Below, piece by piece: positions 9,301 to 18,073 of a stretch of 64,000 nucleotides of DNA. Within the stretch, counting starts at the first letter, position 1. The number at the start of each line of letters is the position of its first letter. Source of the stretch: Aporhodopirellula rubra (lineage in GTDB: Bacteria > Planctomycetota > Planctomycetia > Pirellulales > Pirellulaceae); assembly GCF_014192335.1 (NCBI RefSeq), contig NZ_JACHXU010000023.1:1-64000 (forward strand), in the 5' to 3' direction. The notes under the pieces are model-generated. The model saw only the letters and a program-made list of their open reading frames with translations, had not been told where the DNA came from and did no database searches. The position numbers and the translations under genes are program-made.

Positions 9301-9595
9301 ATCCGTCAGCGAGTTCGGTGACGATCACCAATTGATCGTCCACGACGCCGAAACGTTCGAGCGTCAACAAGAACGGGTGATGAACCCCTTTGATTCGCTC
9401 GAGCGATTTGAGTTCGCGGGAACCACGATTCGCATGGGTGGCTCCAAAGACGATCTTTACCGCCTTTTTCAAACCACCGGGTGCGTTGGCCCGCCAGACT
9501 TCGCCGAACCCGCCTTCCCCGATTTTCTGCTCGAGGGTATAGCCGGAGATCGGCTCATACCCCGGCGCGATTTTGCGAACGCTTTGAACAGTCAT
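6326..9595 (-). CDS. Ser/Thr protein kinase fused to tubulin-like domain
   Basis: A 1089-residue cytoplasmic protein. Residues 19-270 form a Hanks-type kinase: glycine loop GEGGFGEVW (26-34), ATP-binding Lys47, catalytic loop HLDVKPGN (142-149, Leu where most have Arg), DFG (161-163), and APP in place of APE (184-186). No transmembrane anchor is visible. After a linker, residues from about 313 onward match the tubulin-like (Tubulin_2/FtsZ-related) family: an N-terminal GGVGAECLHELR nucleotide loop at 320-331 and the phosphate-binding signature SGGTASGM at 457-464. The C-terminal third is partly helical, with a Ser/Thr-rich linker near residue 930. A kinase physically joined to a tubulin-like GTPase suggests signal-controlled polymer or GTP switching. 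The partner or substrate is unknown. A winged-helix AAA+ gene lies 199 bp upstream on the same strand. Confidence 0.85.
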   Translation of the reverse strand: MTVQSVRKIAPGYEPISGYTLEQKIGEGGFGEVWRANAPGGLKKAVKIVFGATHANRGSRELKSLERIKGVHHPFLLTLERFGVVDDQLVIVTELADGSLEDVLKRHIDRGSCGIPRAALLSYLHDAADALDYLHKSYQLQHLDVKPGNLLMVGGHVKVGDFGLLKDLRETDNSIVGGLTPIYAPPEVFDGRPSMNSDQYSLAVMYQELLTGTRPFSGRTIAQLATQHVHAAPNLEPLPPADRVAVARALEKDPDRRFDSCQEFVDALKTPRQRQDTTVQRVTTGPVAEEVAVEDLPSINADSEQLRSRVTGHALLVAIGGVGAECLHELRGRVATLHSACPLDLHSVLIDTDMHTIHAARLTEASDRIPPATILHTPLRSASEYRARPTEHLRNVSRRWIYNVPRSAATEGMRPLGRLAMVDHAEKIDAGLREAIDHLAAVCGERVPSIYIVGSISGGTASGMILDLAPRLRTLLDEAGMEHAPVLPLLSSVCMKGNPHQNVSLHDTHAAVSEIRHYVTPGNSYPGDNGVNWPGVPAVRNPLRDAYLILDGDHASPDSPSASATIVDYLWADATGAGELLASARRCDAADAVGLAKPMIRSVGVTRLKCVRALEENLLAPAAARHLLLRWLGRPAESRDIAGPLAERLRKRCDINPQLMIGQIRGLFGENEAAIVDQLAALLAPLSAEAIGQCETIEMVILGSLDDADIATQLQRSVAAQVVSLRRELVVRLQDGRIDITSAVQAIEKLIVETRETSRVLAEQSQSSVSDIGTSIGASDEEMVNRLEAAERMALTRLMAIALQLTSQSYSRLTKQLETLHTQLSEAAIGIARAVRCVPGDNRDTENPWTEMPQEIQLRFTQVLDHLHNESAQRWLIAPVRKPDAAWDVKTMASELVSLCLPMVEDIIDQHRRVTDVSASTTCNNLLNKTDVNVTNVTASLGQPDSSTKATSDTVKVTAHYMTTPAPATMETQTFTPTGGQRNRWNEQTTIESALKVAIPGLLQCGGRQRLLLLVGSDGERERLEPKVAAAHQGSLTTVVIPGITPALVHEAQQIPVDEVIRRFETLTGGNTQVSKRLHARTDIQWDQP

Positions 9596-9794
9596 GGGAA
9601 CGAATTGGGAATTGGGTTAACGAAAAATATTGGAGGGCGAAGCAGGGCAATGGTTCGGCAACGGTCACACGACACGTCGCTTGGATAAACAAAAGCAATT
9701 CCGAAGAACGATCTTGCTGACGTCGCCAGACTTCACGGTTTGAATCATGGGAGATTCAACGATAGTGTACGAGCGCGTTATCATTCGAAATGCT

Positions 9795-11120
9795 TTACAG
9801 GGCGCTGAAGTAGTTACGACAGGCTTGATCGAGATACTCCGGTCGCAACGTCAACGGTAGATTGCGATAGCGACAGAAGTTCGCGACTTGCGTCAACAGG
9901 TCTCGTGGATGGCAGCGTCGTGGCGGCCGTTTTTTCGATTGGTAGAACGCGAGGAGATGCTCGGACGCCTCGGGTGTGTCAGGAAAGCCCATTTGCGATG
10001 CGACCGTTTTCATGAGCACGCGGAACTCCGCAGGTGTCGGATCATCAACAAAGATTTTGTACGGCACGCGCCGCAAGAACGCTTCGTCGACTAAGTCGTC
10101 GGGATTCAAGTTGGTCGAAAAGATGATCAACTGTTCGAACGGAATCTGAATTTTCTTACCCGTTGGCAACGTCAGGTAGTCGCATCGATTCTCCAGCGGC
10201 ACGATCCATCGATTGAGCAACTCCTCCGGTGCGATCCGTTGACGACCAAAGTCATCGATCAGGAGGCAACCGCAATTGCTCTTCATTTGCAGCGGTGCTT
10301 CGCACATGTTCGATCGTGCGTCGTGACGAACCTCGAGGTTGTCCATCACCAGTTCACCACCGACGACGACACTCGGTCGCTGGATCCGCACCCACCGTTT
10401 ATCCCATTCTTGGGAATTCAACATGCTGCCGTCGCCCTCGGGAATCGGGGCTTCGCGGTGGAACGCGTCATCCTTTAGTTTGATCAGGTTGCCGTCGTCC
10501 AGGATCGCATGGGGGATCCAGATTTCTTGACCAAGACACCGCGTCAAGCTGCGGGCGATGGTCGTCTTTCCGTTTCCGGGAGGTCCGAATAGGAACAAGC
10601 CGGTGTTACTATTGATTGCGGGGCCGAGCTGATCGAGCAGTTCGTCTTGGTAGGAGATTCGCGACAGTGAATCGCGAAGTTGATCGCGGTCGATCGGATC
10701 CACGCCCGCCGCTTGAGCCTCCACGCTCAACGTGTAATCACTCAAAGGAACGGGAGCCGGACCGACATAACTGCACTGCGAGAAGTGCTGTTGGGCTCGC
10801 TTTTGCCCGAGTTCGGTCAGCGAGTAGTAGTAATCGTTAAATGCCGCCGGTCGCACGTGAGCGACAAATTTGCGAACGCGAAGTGCGTCGACGATGGGCT
10901 CGACAATCCGAAACGGCAAACCCAATCGTGTTGCCACGTTACGGCCGCTGATGGTACCGGTTTGATGAATCATCTTGACCAGCAACGCTTCGACGAACGT
11001 GATCGACAGCCCGAGTTCGTTGAGGCTACGTGGTTCGGCGGGCCAGAACGTGTCGTCCGTCAATAGTCCGCCAAGCGCCGACGATTCGAAGCTATGGGTA
11101 TCGGTCATCAATGCGGTCAT
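9795..11120 (-). CDS. AAA+ ATPase with N-terminal winged-helix region
   Basis: A 441-residue cytoplasmic ATPase. Residues 30-112 look like a winged-helix domain (ISGRNVATRLGLPFRIVEPIVDAL, then YYYSLTELGQKRA). The AAA+ core follows: Walker A GPPGNGKT (179-186), Walker B CLLIDDFG (285-292), sensor-1 STN (335-337) and an arginine pair at 350-351. It is followed by a helical lid. The Walker B reads DD, not DE. The class is close to planctomycete and cyanobacterial AAA proteins of unknown function. It is upstream of the kinase-tubulin gene in the same orientation with a 199-bp gap, so shared function is plausible but not proven. The ATG at 11120 is used; MTDTH five codons later is an alternative. 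Confidence 0.85.
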   Translation of the reverse strand: MTALMTDTHSFESSALGGLLTDDTFWPAEPRSLNELGLSITFVEALLVKMIHQTGTISGRNVATRLGLPFRIVEPIVDALRVRKFVAHVRPAAFNDYYYSLTELGQKRAQQHFSQCSYVGPAPVPLSDYTLSVEAQAAGVDPIDRDQLRDSLSRISYQDELLDQLGPAINSNTGLFLFGPPGNGKTTIARSLTRCLGQEIWIPHAILDDGNLIKLKDDAFHREAPIPEGDGSMLNSQEWDKRWVRIQRPSVVVGGELVMDNLEVRHDARSNMCEAPLQMKSNCGCLLIDDFGRQRIAPEELLNRWIVPLENRCDYLTLPTGKKIQIPFEQLIIFSTNLNPDDLVDEAFLRRVPYKIFVDDPTPAEFRVLMKTVASQMGFPDTPEASEHLLAFYQSKKRPPRRCHPRDLLTQVANFCRYRNLPLTLRPEYLDQACRNYFSAL

Positions 11121-11261
11121 CGGTCTTCAACTCGTCCAATGTGGCTAGCAGAATTGCGTATGACGAAAGCGGTAATTCGCCCACAACGGTGTGAACGGAC
11201 TTTCATCCACGCAAACGTAGCTCACGTTTTGCCGCAATCGATCGAACGAGTTGCAAGCGGC

Positions 11262-12053
11262 CTAATCTCTCAAAAAACACGCCGCAATCACGCAAGCGGC
11301 CGTCTCAACTCGCAGAATCCGTTTCCCCAAATCAACCGCCACCATCCCGACATCCCGACACGCGGATAGTTCATCGTCGGTCAATCCGCCTTCGGGACCG
11401 ATGGTGCACTGCAACGATCGAAACTGCGTTTGGGCGGCAAATTCCGCAACGATCTCATTCATCGTGCCACCACCGGGCATCGCGACGAGTCGTCGATCTG
11501 GAACAAGCGAATCGCGGTCGGTCGACTCTGCCGTGTGATTAGCCCCAGAGTTTGCCGGTTGTGACGATTGCGCGTTCGGCGGGAGCGAAATCCATTTGGC
11601 AAATCGCATGACGGGCGCGATCGACATCAACCGGTTTCGGCCGGACTGTTTGCACGCTTCGATCACGATGCGATCCAGTTTGCCTAGAAATGCATCGGCG
11701 GGCGGGCGTTGTGTTCGCTCGAACACGAGTGGTTGAATGCGAGTGACGCCGAGTTCCGTCAAGCGTTCGATCATCTCCTTCGCGCGATCCGGTTTGGGCA
11801 ATCCGATCGCGAGTTCCAATTCGACGGTGGGCTCGCGGTCGACAAACGCGGGTGTTTCACACTGACAAACGCATTGTCGCCGATCCACGGACGTCACCCT
11901 CGCCGCCGATTGGTTGCCCTTGCCGTCGAAGAGTTCGATTTCGTCGTCGACGCGAACCCGCATGACACGTGCCGCGTGCATTGCCTCTTCGTCGGGTAAC
12001 TCCACCATCGGCTGCTGAATCATCAGGTCGGGGGTGTAGTAGCGTCGCGTCAT
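11262..12053 (-). CDS. rsmE: 16S rRNA (uracil-1498-N3)-methyltransferase
   Basis: RsmE methylates N3 of U1498 in 16S rRNA of the 30S subunit using S-adenosylmethionine. The 263-residue protein has the family's N-terminal PUA-like region and the C-terminal SPOUT knot. Diagnostic motifs are KPDRAKEMIERLTELGV (near 105), EACKQSGRN (near 150), IGPEGG (near 223) and LGKRILRVETA (near 246). A segment of roughly 25 extra, Gln/Asn/Ser-rich residues lies between the core strands (about 175-200). The length is otherwise usual (about 240-250). The ATG at 12053 gives the conserved start. It precedes the AAA gene on the same strand by 141 bp. Confidence 0.95.
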   Translation of the reverse strand: MTRRYYTPDLMIQQPMVELPDEEAMHAARVMRVRVDDEIELFDGKGNQSAARVTSVDRRQCVCQCETPAFVDREPTVELELAIGLPKPDRAKEMIERLTELGVTRIQPLVFERTQRPPADAFLGKLDRIVIEACKQSGRNRLMSIAPVMRFAKWISLPPNAQSSQPANSGANHTAESTDRDSLVPDRRLVAMPGGGTMNEIVAEFAAQTQFRSLQCTIGPEGGLTDDELSACRDVGMVAVDLGKRILRVETAACVIAACFLRD

Positions 12054-12280
12054 CAGAAAATCGCTCAGATTGTTTCAAGTTCGATGCGGTCGCGACGTCG
12101 GAACCACCGTTGTATCCGGCAATCGAGTGCGAGTCCGCAAATGTGTTGCATCGGGCAGAGTTTAACGCCTCGAACGCTTCGCTCGCAGTGCCCGTCGGCA
12201 GTTGGTCGATTCATAGATGAAACGGTCTTCCGCCGAAATGTGCGAAATTTCGGCAACACGCTTTTTTGAGGCCAACACCA

Positions 12281-13216
12281 GTGACCTACTCCCCACGATT
12301 TGTCTCACCAAAACGCGACGCCCGGCGAGCACCGGCTGAGATCATTGACGACGGCTACCATTCGTCGCCGTCGGCTACCGTGCAACCGTTACCGCCGGAA
12401 GTTCTGCAGCATTGGGGATTGATCGGTAGCCCGTTCGCTCCTGATCGTGCTCTCGATACCCCACTGGGTGTCACTGATTTCTATTTCCGCAGCAGCGCCC
12501 ACGCGTCGGCATGCTCGTGGTTGCAGAGTCTCGTCATCGGTCCCGGTTCGCTCGCCGTGGTTACCGCATCGAAGGGAGCGGGCGCAACGACATGGTTGCG
12601 TCAGCTCGCAGCAACCTCGGGGCTGGGCGGTACCGCGCTCGAAACCGCCGTCGCGAGATGGGAAAACGAGTCTCTCGAACATCTCACAAACACTCTCTTC
12701 CGTCTCGCAGGAGACATCGAATCAAAAGCAAATGTCAAAACGCTGTGGCTGATCCACGCAACGACCGGCACCCAATCGACTCCCGTTGCCAACATCAATC
12801 GCCTTGCACTGTTAGCAGGTTGGCATGCGGCTAGGGCTGAGCGATTGCAGAATGTCCACATGGTCGTCGTGACCAGAGGCAAGCGTTCACTCAGTGGCGT
12901 TCGCGTTTTTCAAACGTCGCCAGAACTCCGTATGCCGACACATCACCTTTCGCGTCCGCATGGCAGCGAACTGCGGCGATGCGTGAACGCAGCGATGCAC
13001 CACGCCGGAGGGACTCGCCCCGCATTCACTGTTTCGGCCGTCACCCATCTGGCCGAATCCAGTGGCGGTTCGATTCGCCGGCTCGGCGCACTCGTCCACA
13101 CGGCGCTCGTCCATGGCCAGATCGCGGGGATTCGGCAGATCACTCGGGCTGATTTGTCGGCGCCCCTGATCAACCACGCGGCCACGGTCGACGAGTCCTG
13201 TTCCCGAGCGGCGTGA
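12281..13216 (+). CDS. ExeA-like protein with degenerate P-loop
   Basis: A 311-residue protein resembling the GspA/ExeA class of general-secretion AAA ATPases: a WGLIGSPFAPD opening, a P-loop-like segment, then a C-terminal LAESSGGSIRRLGALVHTAL helix pair. The nucleotide motifs are lost: the Walker A position reads ASKGAGATT with Ala in place of the essential Lys, and the Walker B position reads LWLIHATTG with no acidic residue. It is therefore likely a pseudo-ATPase, perhaps structural. The start is GTG at 12281, with GAGG nine bases upstream; a TTG at 12266 is in frame but lacks a ribosome-binding site. It is divergent from rsmE and convergent with the DUF1501 gene. Confidence 0.65.
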   Translation: MTYSPRFVSPKRDARRAPAEIIDDGYHSSPSATVQPLPPEVLQHWGLIGSPFAPDRALDTPLGVTDFYFRSSAHASACSWLQSLVIGPGSLAVVTASKGAGATTWLRQLAATSGLGGTALETAVARWENESLEHLTNTLFRLAGDIESKANVKTLWLIHATTGTQSTPVANINRLALLAGWHAARAERLQNVHMVVVTRGKRSLSGVRVFQTSPELRMPTHHLSRPHGSELRRCVNAAMHHAGGTRPAFTVSAVTHLAESSGGSIRRLGALVHTALVHGQIAGIRQITRADLSAPLINHAATVDESCSRAA

Positions 13217-13313
13217 TTCACCAGAGTCTCTGAGTGATGCCGTTCCCTCTCAGAATTGCGTTCGCCGGCGATCATTTCGAATTTGACGCCAAATCGAATG
13301 CATGCTCAGGCGT

Positions 13314-14738
13314 TTAAGCAATGACCTTTTCGATGACGTTGCCGTGAACGTTCGTCAGCCGAAAGTCGAATCCCTGGTGCCTGTACGTCAATCGTTTGTG
13401 ATTGATTCCCATTAGGTGCAGCACCGTTGCGTGGAAATCGTGAACATGAAACGGGTCGATCGACGCGGTAAAACCAAAGTCATCCGTTTCGCCGTAGCTC
13501 GTGCCCGCGTTGACGCCACCACCGGCCATCCATAACGCGCCGCTCTTGGTGTGATGATCGCGTCCGCTGCCGCCCTGAGACATCGGCGTACGTCCGAACT
13601 CACCTCCCCAGATCACCAAGGTCTCATCGAGCATGCCGCGTTGTTTCAAATCCTTTAGCAAAGCCGCGCAGCCCTGGTCGACTTCCTTCGCGCGACTCTT
13701 GACGCCTTTGACGACCCCGCTATGGTGATCCCAGCCGGTGTGATACAACTGAATGAACCGCACGCCACCCTCGGCCATTCGGCGTGCCATTAAACAGTTC
13801 GACGCAAAACTGCCGCCGGGCTTTTCGTCAACGCCGTAGAGCTCGCGAGTTGCCGCGGTTTCCGATGTAAAGTCCGCGAGCCCCGGAACGCTGGTCTGCA
13901 TCTGAAAGGCGAGTTCGTATTGATCGATTCTCGTCAGAATTTCTTCGTCGATAGAACGGTCATACTGCAAACGGTTCAGCGTCTCGATCGACGCGATTGA
14001 TCTCTCCTGCGTCGCTCGGTCGATGCCTGATGGCGACTTCAAATAGTTCAGCGGCTGTTCGCTGCTGTAAAATTCAACACCTTGATGTTTACCGGGCAAA
14101 AAACCGTTATGCCACGCGGTCGTCGGGATCGGTTGGCCGCCGGGTCCGCTGCGCATGACGACGAAATCCGGCAGATCGGCCGCCTCTGAGCCGAGCCCAT
14201 AAGACAGCCATGATCCCATGCTGGGTCGCCCCGCGATCCCAAATCCCGTGTTCATGAAAGTGTGGGCAGGATCATGATTTACTTGATCGGTTTGCAAAGT
14301 GCGGACCACGCAAAGGTCATCGGCAACCTCTTGGAGATGCGGGAAAACGTCTGAGATTGATTGCTCCGATTGACCACACTTTTTGAATTTGATCTCTGTG
14401 CCGAAACACTTCAACGCCTCGTACTGCAGGAACGCGAGCTTGACGCCTTCGGTCAGCGACTTCGGAATTGGCTTGCCGTTGAGTTCGCGGAGCATCGGCT
14501 TGTCGTCGAACGTTTCGAACTGACTCGGACCGCCGGACATGTACAAATAGATCACCCGCTTTGCCTTTGGCGGATGGTTGGGAAATTGCGTCTGCGCGGC
14601 AGATGCAGTTTCGCGGCGCAGCATGCTGCTCAGTGCGGCGGCACCGATACCAGAGGCGGCACGCGAAAAGAAATGACGACGCGTCGTGTTCAACATCGAT
14701 GTGACGACCGGAGACGGCTTCATGAGTGAATCTTTCAT
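13314..14738 (-). CDS. DUF1501 domain-containing protein (Tat-exported)
   Basis: A 474-residue member of the DUF1501 family, distant relatives of sulfatases and alkaline phosphatases of uncertain activity. A twin-arginine signal (TTRRHFFSRAASGIGAAAL) spans about residues 18-36. Family landmarks are IYLYMSGGPSQFETFD near 64-79, DHHSGV near 340, WGGEFGRTP near 380 and DHHTKSG near 398. It is exported folded, probably to the periplasm. It begins 4 bases after the stop of the cytochrome/DUF1553 gene, the usual partner, so the two are co-transcribed. The ATG at 14738 is chosen from that tight spacing; ATGs at codons 6 and 16 are alternatives. Confidence 0.95.
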   Translation of the reverse strand: MKDSLMKPSPVVTSMLNTTRRHFFSRAASGIGAAALSSMLRRETASAAQTQFPNHPPKAKRVIYLYMSGGPSQFETFDDKPMLRELNGKPIPKSLTEGVKLAFLQYEALKCFGTEIKFKKCGQSEQSISDVFPHLQEVADDLCVVRTLQTDQVNHDPAHTFMNTGFGIAGRPSMGSWLSYGLGSEAADLPDFVVMRSGPGGQPIPTTAWHNGFLPGKHQGVEFYSSEQPLNYLKSPSGIDRATQERSIASIETLNRLQYDRSIDEEILTRIDQYELAFQMQTSVPGLADFTSETAATRELYGVDEKPGGSFASNCLMARRMAEGGVRFIQLYHTGWDHHSGVVKGVKSRAKEVDQGCAALLKDLKQRGMLDETLVIWGGEFGRTPMSQGGSGRDHHTKSGALWMAGGGVNAGTSYGETDDFGFTASIDPFHVHDFHATVLHLMGINHKRLTYRHQGFDFRLTNVHGNVIEKVIA

Positions 14739-14742
14739 AGCG

Positions 14743-17700
14743 TTACGACCGGTTCAGGAATTCGTGCAGATTCAAAATGACGCGAGTCACCACTGTCCAA
14801 GCAGCCAATTCCGCAGGAGCGATCTTTTCCGAACAAGGTGCTTGGCCGATCGAAATCAACGCGTCGGCGTCTTCGGGGGTCTCGCGATACACGTCTCGCT
14901 GCAAATCGAGAAGCTCTTTCAGCACCCGCCGCTCCTCGTTGCGGATCGGTCGCTGGAGAGCCAACTGAAACGCAAGATCCAATTTCTCGTTGTCATCTGC
15001 ATCCACGTCCGCTCCGGTCTCTTCGATTACCCGCGTCGCGAACACGCGTGAGGCTTCCACAAAGATCGGATCATTGAGCAACGCCAACGCTTGTCCCGGC
15101 GTGTTCGTGATGTTTCGCTTTGCCGTGCATTCCTGACGCGTGGGTGCATCGAACGCCAACATCGTGGGATGGATGTTCTGCCGTTTCCAAAATGTGTAGA
15201 GGCTGCGTGAGTACTGAATGCGTCGCGGACTCGTTGCCCACAGAAGATGACGACTACCGAACATCACCTTGTCCGACGTGGTCCAGTACGGACTCGGCTG
15301 GTATGGATATACGCTTCGCGTTGGCACCTCATCGGTGATCCTCAGCAGTCCCGCGGTTTGCAGTGCCGCGTCTCGTATCGTTTCGGCGGGCAACCGGAAC
15401 CGGTGCTGTCTCGCGTGCAGTCGGTTCTCCGGATCGATTTGCAACTGCGTCTCACTCGCCATGGAACTGAGCCGATAGGCTCGCGTTGATGTGAGTAACC
15501 GGATCATGTGGTTTCGATCCCAGCCGCTGTCTCGAAACTCACATGCGAGCCAGTCCAGCAACGCGAGATTGGACGGCCATTCGCCCTGCGTTCCGGAATC
15601 ATCGAGCGTGTCGCTGATGCCACGTCCAAAGAATTGGTGCCACAGGCGGTTTACATAAACACGCGCGGTCAGTGGATTTCGTTCGTCGAAGAGCCACTCG
15701 GCCAAATCGAGTCGGCTCGGATTCGCGGACTCAATCGGGTTGCCTAAAAATTCAGGAACGGCAGGCGACACAAACGGTCCGGTTTGATCCTGGTAGTCGC
15801 CGCGGTTGAGCAAACGTGTCTTTTTGCGTTTGGGCGATTGCTTGGATACCAAGACCGGCATTGCCTGCGACCTCAACCGGCCCAGACGTGTTTCCAACCG
15901 GCGGAGCTTTTTCATGCGTTTGGGTTGTGAGTGTTCGCGGTAGACATCCTCAACGATTTCTTGTTGCAACGCGTCACGATCTTCCGTCAAGGTCTTCAAA
16001 GCGGATGCGACATATTCGAATCGCCGTTCGTACAGCTGGCGGTTAACGGGGCGCTGCCACCATTTGCGAATCGCGGTTTCACCCAACTCGAGCGAGGCGA
16101 CCTTGTCGGCGCGAAGTTCCAAACCACTGTTGCCCCACATCACGCGTCCGCCACACTGCATCCACGCCATCCCTACGGCCTCGAACGCTTGACCGCTCAC
16201 CGAGGGAATCATTTCGTTGAAGGGGACACGCAATCGAACCCAACCCGATTCTTCAGGCAGTTCACCCATTCGCTTCACACGCGTTGGTTCGCTCCACGGG
16301 TGCGATGCGTCAAGGGTTCCGGAGGTATCGCTGCCCCAGTAGTAAGTTTCGTAGTTCGCCGCCTTCCAACCCAATCGGCCATAGTCGCCGTGTGAGATTT
16401 GGATGCCCAACATTTCCGGTCGGGAGTTTTCGTCGATCCACACGTCGACGTACCAGGCGTCGCGCGCCGCGTCGGACTTGTAGGAACCGTGGTCGATGTA
16501 ACCGGTCATGAATTCGGCCGCGTGATGACGTCGAAATTCGCCTTCAGCTGCGACGGTTTCGCGGACAGTCCGTTCGTCTTTGCGTGTCAGGTCAACGTCT
16601 CCTTCGAGCACGCGTAACGCCGTCATTGCACCGGGAACCCATACAAATTCTCCACGCGATTCTTTGTCGCGAAGACGTTTGAGAATCTGTTCTTCCCAGT
16701 TTGCGATTTCGTCGATCGGTTTGGCCGCGATCTTTCGCTGGAGCTGTTCGATTCCGGTTGCGAGTTGGTTGTCCTGTTTTGATCGATCCGTTTCTTCGTA
16801 AACGTAATGCAACGGTTCCCGACGATCGCCCGGTGCGTAAACACCGGCCTCCACAAGGTCATCAAAAAACGCCGCGAGACTGTAGTAGTCTTTCGCCAAG
16901 ATAGGATCGAACTTGTGGTCGTGGCATTCGGCGCACCCGGTGGTAATCCCCAACCATACCGTTCCCATCGCTCGCACATGTTCACCTTTGAGCTTGTACA
17001 ACTGCTCGGCCTCGATTGCTCCAGCTTCGCAATTCGTATTGACGATGCGGTTGTATCCCGAGGCGATCAAATCATCGTCAGTCGGATTCGGAAAAAGGTC
17101 GCCCGCCAGCTGTGCGATCGAAAATTGGTCGAAGGGCATGTTGTTGCCTATCGACTCGATCACCCAACGTCGGTAAGCCCCCGAATCGATCGGCTCGTCA
17201 CTGACGAAACCGCTGGTGTCCGCCCACCGCACGAGGTCCAACCACCGGACCGCTTGGTGTTCAGCGAATGACACCTCGGACATCCATTCCTCGCGGAACT
17301 GCCTGAGATGTTCGACAGTTGGCTCCGATTCGAATCGTGCTACCTCATCAGCGGTCGGCGCCAAACCACGCAGGTCAAAACTCAGCCGACGAAGCAGTTC
17401 CCGTGGCGTCGCCTCCGATGCGGGAAACAACCCATTTTCCGCCCATCCGTGCTGCAAAAACGCGTCAACGGCATCCGGCAGCGCGTTCGTCGCAGGGCCA
17501 GGAACCGGCGGACGCCGAAGAGGTTTCCATGCCCAATGTTCTTGGTATTCGGCGCCCTGTTCGATCCATCGCGCAACAAGCTCGCGTTGCTCAGTCGACA
17601 ACGTCTTTTCCGAATCAGGCGGCGGCATCGTCTCATCAGGATCATCACTCAAAATCCGTCGAATGAGCTCAGACTCTTCCGGATCTCCCGGAACGATCGC

Positions 17701-17898
17701 ATCGAATTCGGTCGCACCTTCGAACGTATCGAGTCGCAATCCCGCTTCACGGTGCGCTTCATCGAAACCATGACAATAGAAACAGTTGTCGCTCAAGATC
17801 GGCCGAATGTCCCGATTGAACTCGACCCGCTGAGCGGACACGAGATGACATGGCGTTAGCGCAACGGTGAACACCGCGACAACGGGAAATCGATTCAT
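14743..17898 (-). CDS. Planctomycete cytochrome C/DUF1549/DUF1553 protein
   Basis: A 1051-residue exported protein of the PSCyt1-PSD1 type. A signal peptide covers residues 1-23. A haem-binding CFYCH motif lies near residue 38 with the MPPP motif downstream. DUF1549 occupies roughly 120-360 and contains a second CAECH motif; DUF1553 fills the C-terminal 350 residues (ARVYVNRLWHQFFGRG, TRAYRLSS). Between them is an insert of about 250 residues that looks like a carbohydrate-binding or effect-type module. The family's redox role is unproven; its combination with DUF1501 partners suggests polysaccharide or sulfated-substrate catabolism. The ATG at 17898 begins the signal peptide; a longer frame upstream lacks one. 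Confidence 0.93.
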   Translation of the reverse strand: MNRFPVVAVFTVALTPCHLVSAQRVEFNRDIRPILSDNCFYCHGFDEAHREAGLRLDTFEGATEFDAIVPGDPEESELIRRILSDDPDETMPPPDSEKTLSTEQRELVARWIEQGAEYQEHWAWKPLRRPPVPGPATNALPDAVDAFLQHGWAENGLFPASEATPRELLRRLSFDLRGLAPTADEVARFESEPTVEHLRQFREEWMSEVSFAEHQAVRWLDLVRWADTSGFVSDEPIDSGAYRRWVIESIGNNMPFDQFSIAQLAGDLFPNPTDDDLIASGYNRIVNTNCEAGAIEAEQLYKLKGEHVRAMGTVWLGITTGCAECHDHKFDPILAKDYYSLAAFFDDLVEAGVYAPGDRREPLHYVYEETDRSKQDNQLATGIEQLQRKIAAKPIDEIANWEEQILKRLRDKESRGEFVWVPGAMTALRVLEGDVDLTRKDERTVRETVAAEGEFRRHHAAEFMTGYIDHGSYKSDAARDAWYVDVWIDENSRPEMLGIQISHGDYGRLGWKAANYETYYWGSDTSGTLDASHPWSEPTRVKRMGELPEESGWVRLRVPFNEMIPSVSGQAFEAVGMAWMQCGGRVMWGNSGLELRADKVASLELGETAIRKWWQRPVNRQLYERRFEYVASALKTLTEDRDALQQEIVEDVYREHSQPKRMKKLRRLETRLGRLRSQAMPVLVSKQSPKRKKTRLLNRGDYQDQTGPFVSPAVPEFLGNPIESANPSRLDLAEWLFDERNPLTARVYVNRLWHQFFGRGISDTLDDSGTQGEWPSNLALLDWLACEFRDSGWDRNHMIRLLTSTRAYRLSSMASETQLQIDPENRLHARQHRFRLPAETIRDAALQTAGLLRITDEVPTRSVYPYQPSPYWTTSDKVMFGSRHLLWATSPRRIQYSRSLYTFWKRQNIHPTMLAFDAPTRQECTAKRNITNTPGQALALLNDPIFVEASRVFATRVIEETGADVDADDNEKLDLAFQLALQRPIRNEERRVLKELLDLQRDVYRETPEDADALISIGQAPCSEKIAPAELAAWTVVTRVILNLHEFLNRS

Positions 17899-18073
17899 AA
17901 GCAGGCGGGCCGCACTCGGATGGAACGAGCACGGTGATTCGAAGGAAGGTAGAGGCTTGCAAACAAAGCTAAACCCTACACGAAAATCTCGCAATCTGCT
18001 TGCCGCATTTCGGCCGATTTTAATGCATTTCAAACATCGTCAAATGCATAGACTTCCACCCCCGCAAACACCT

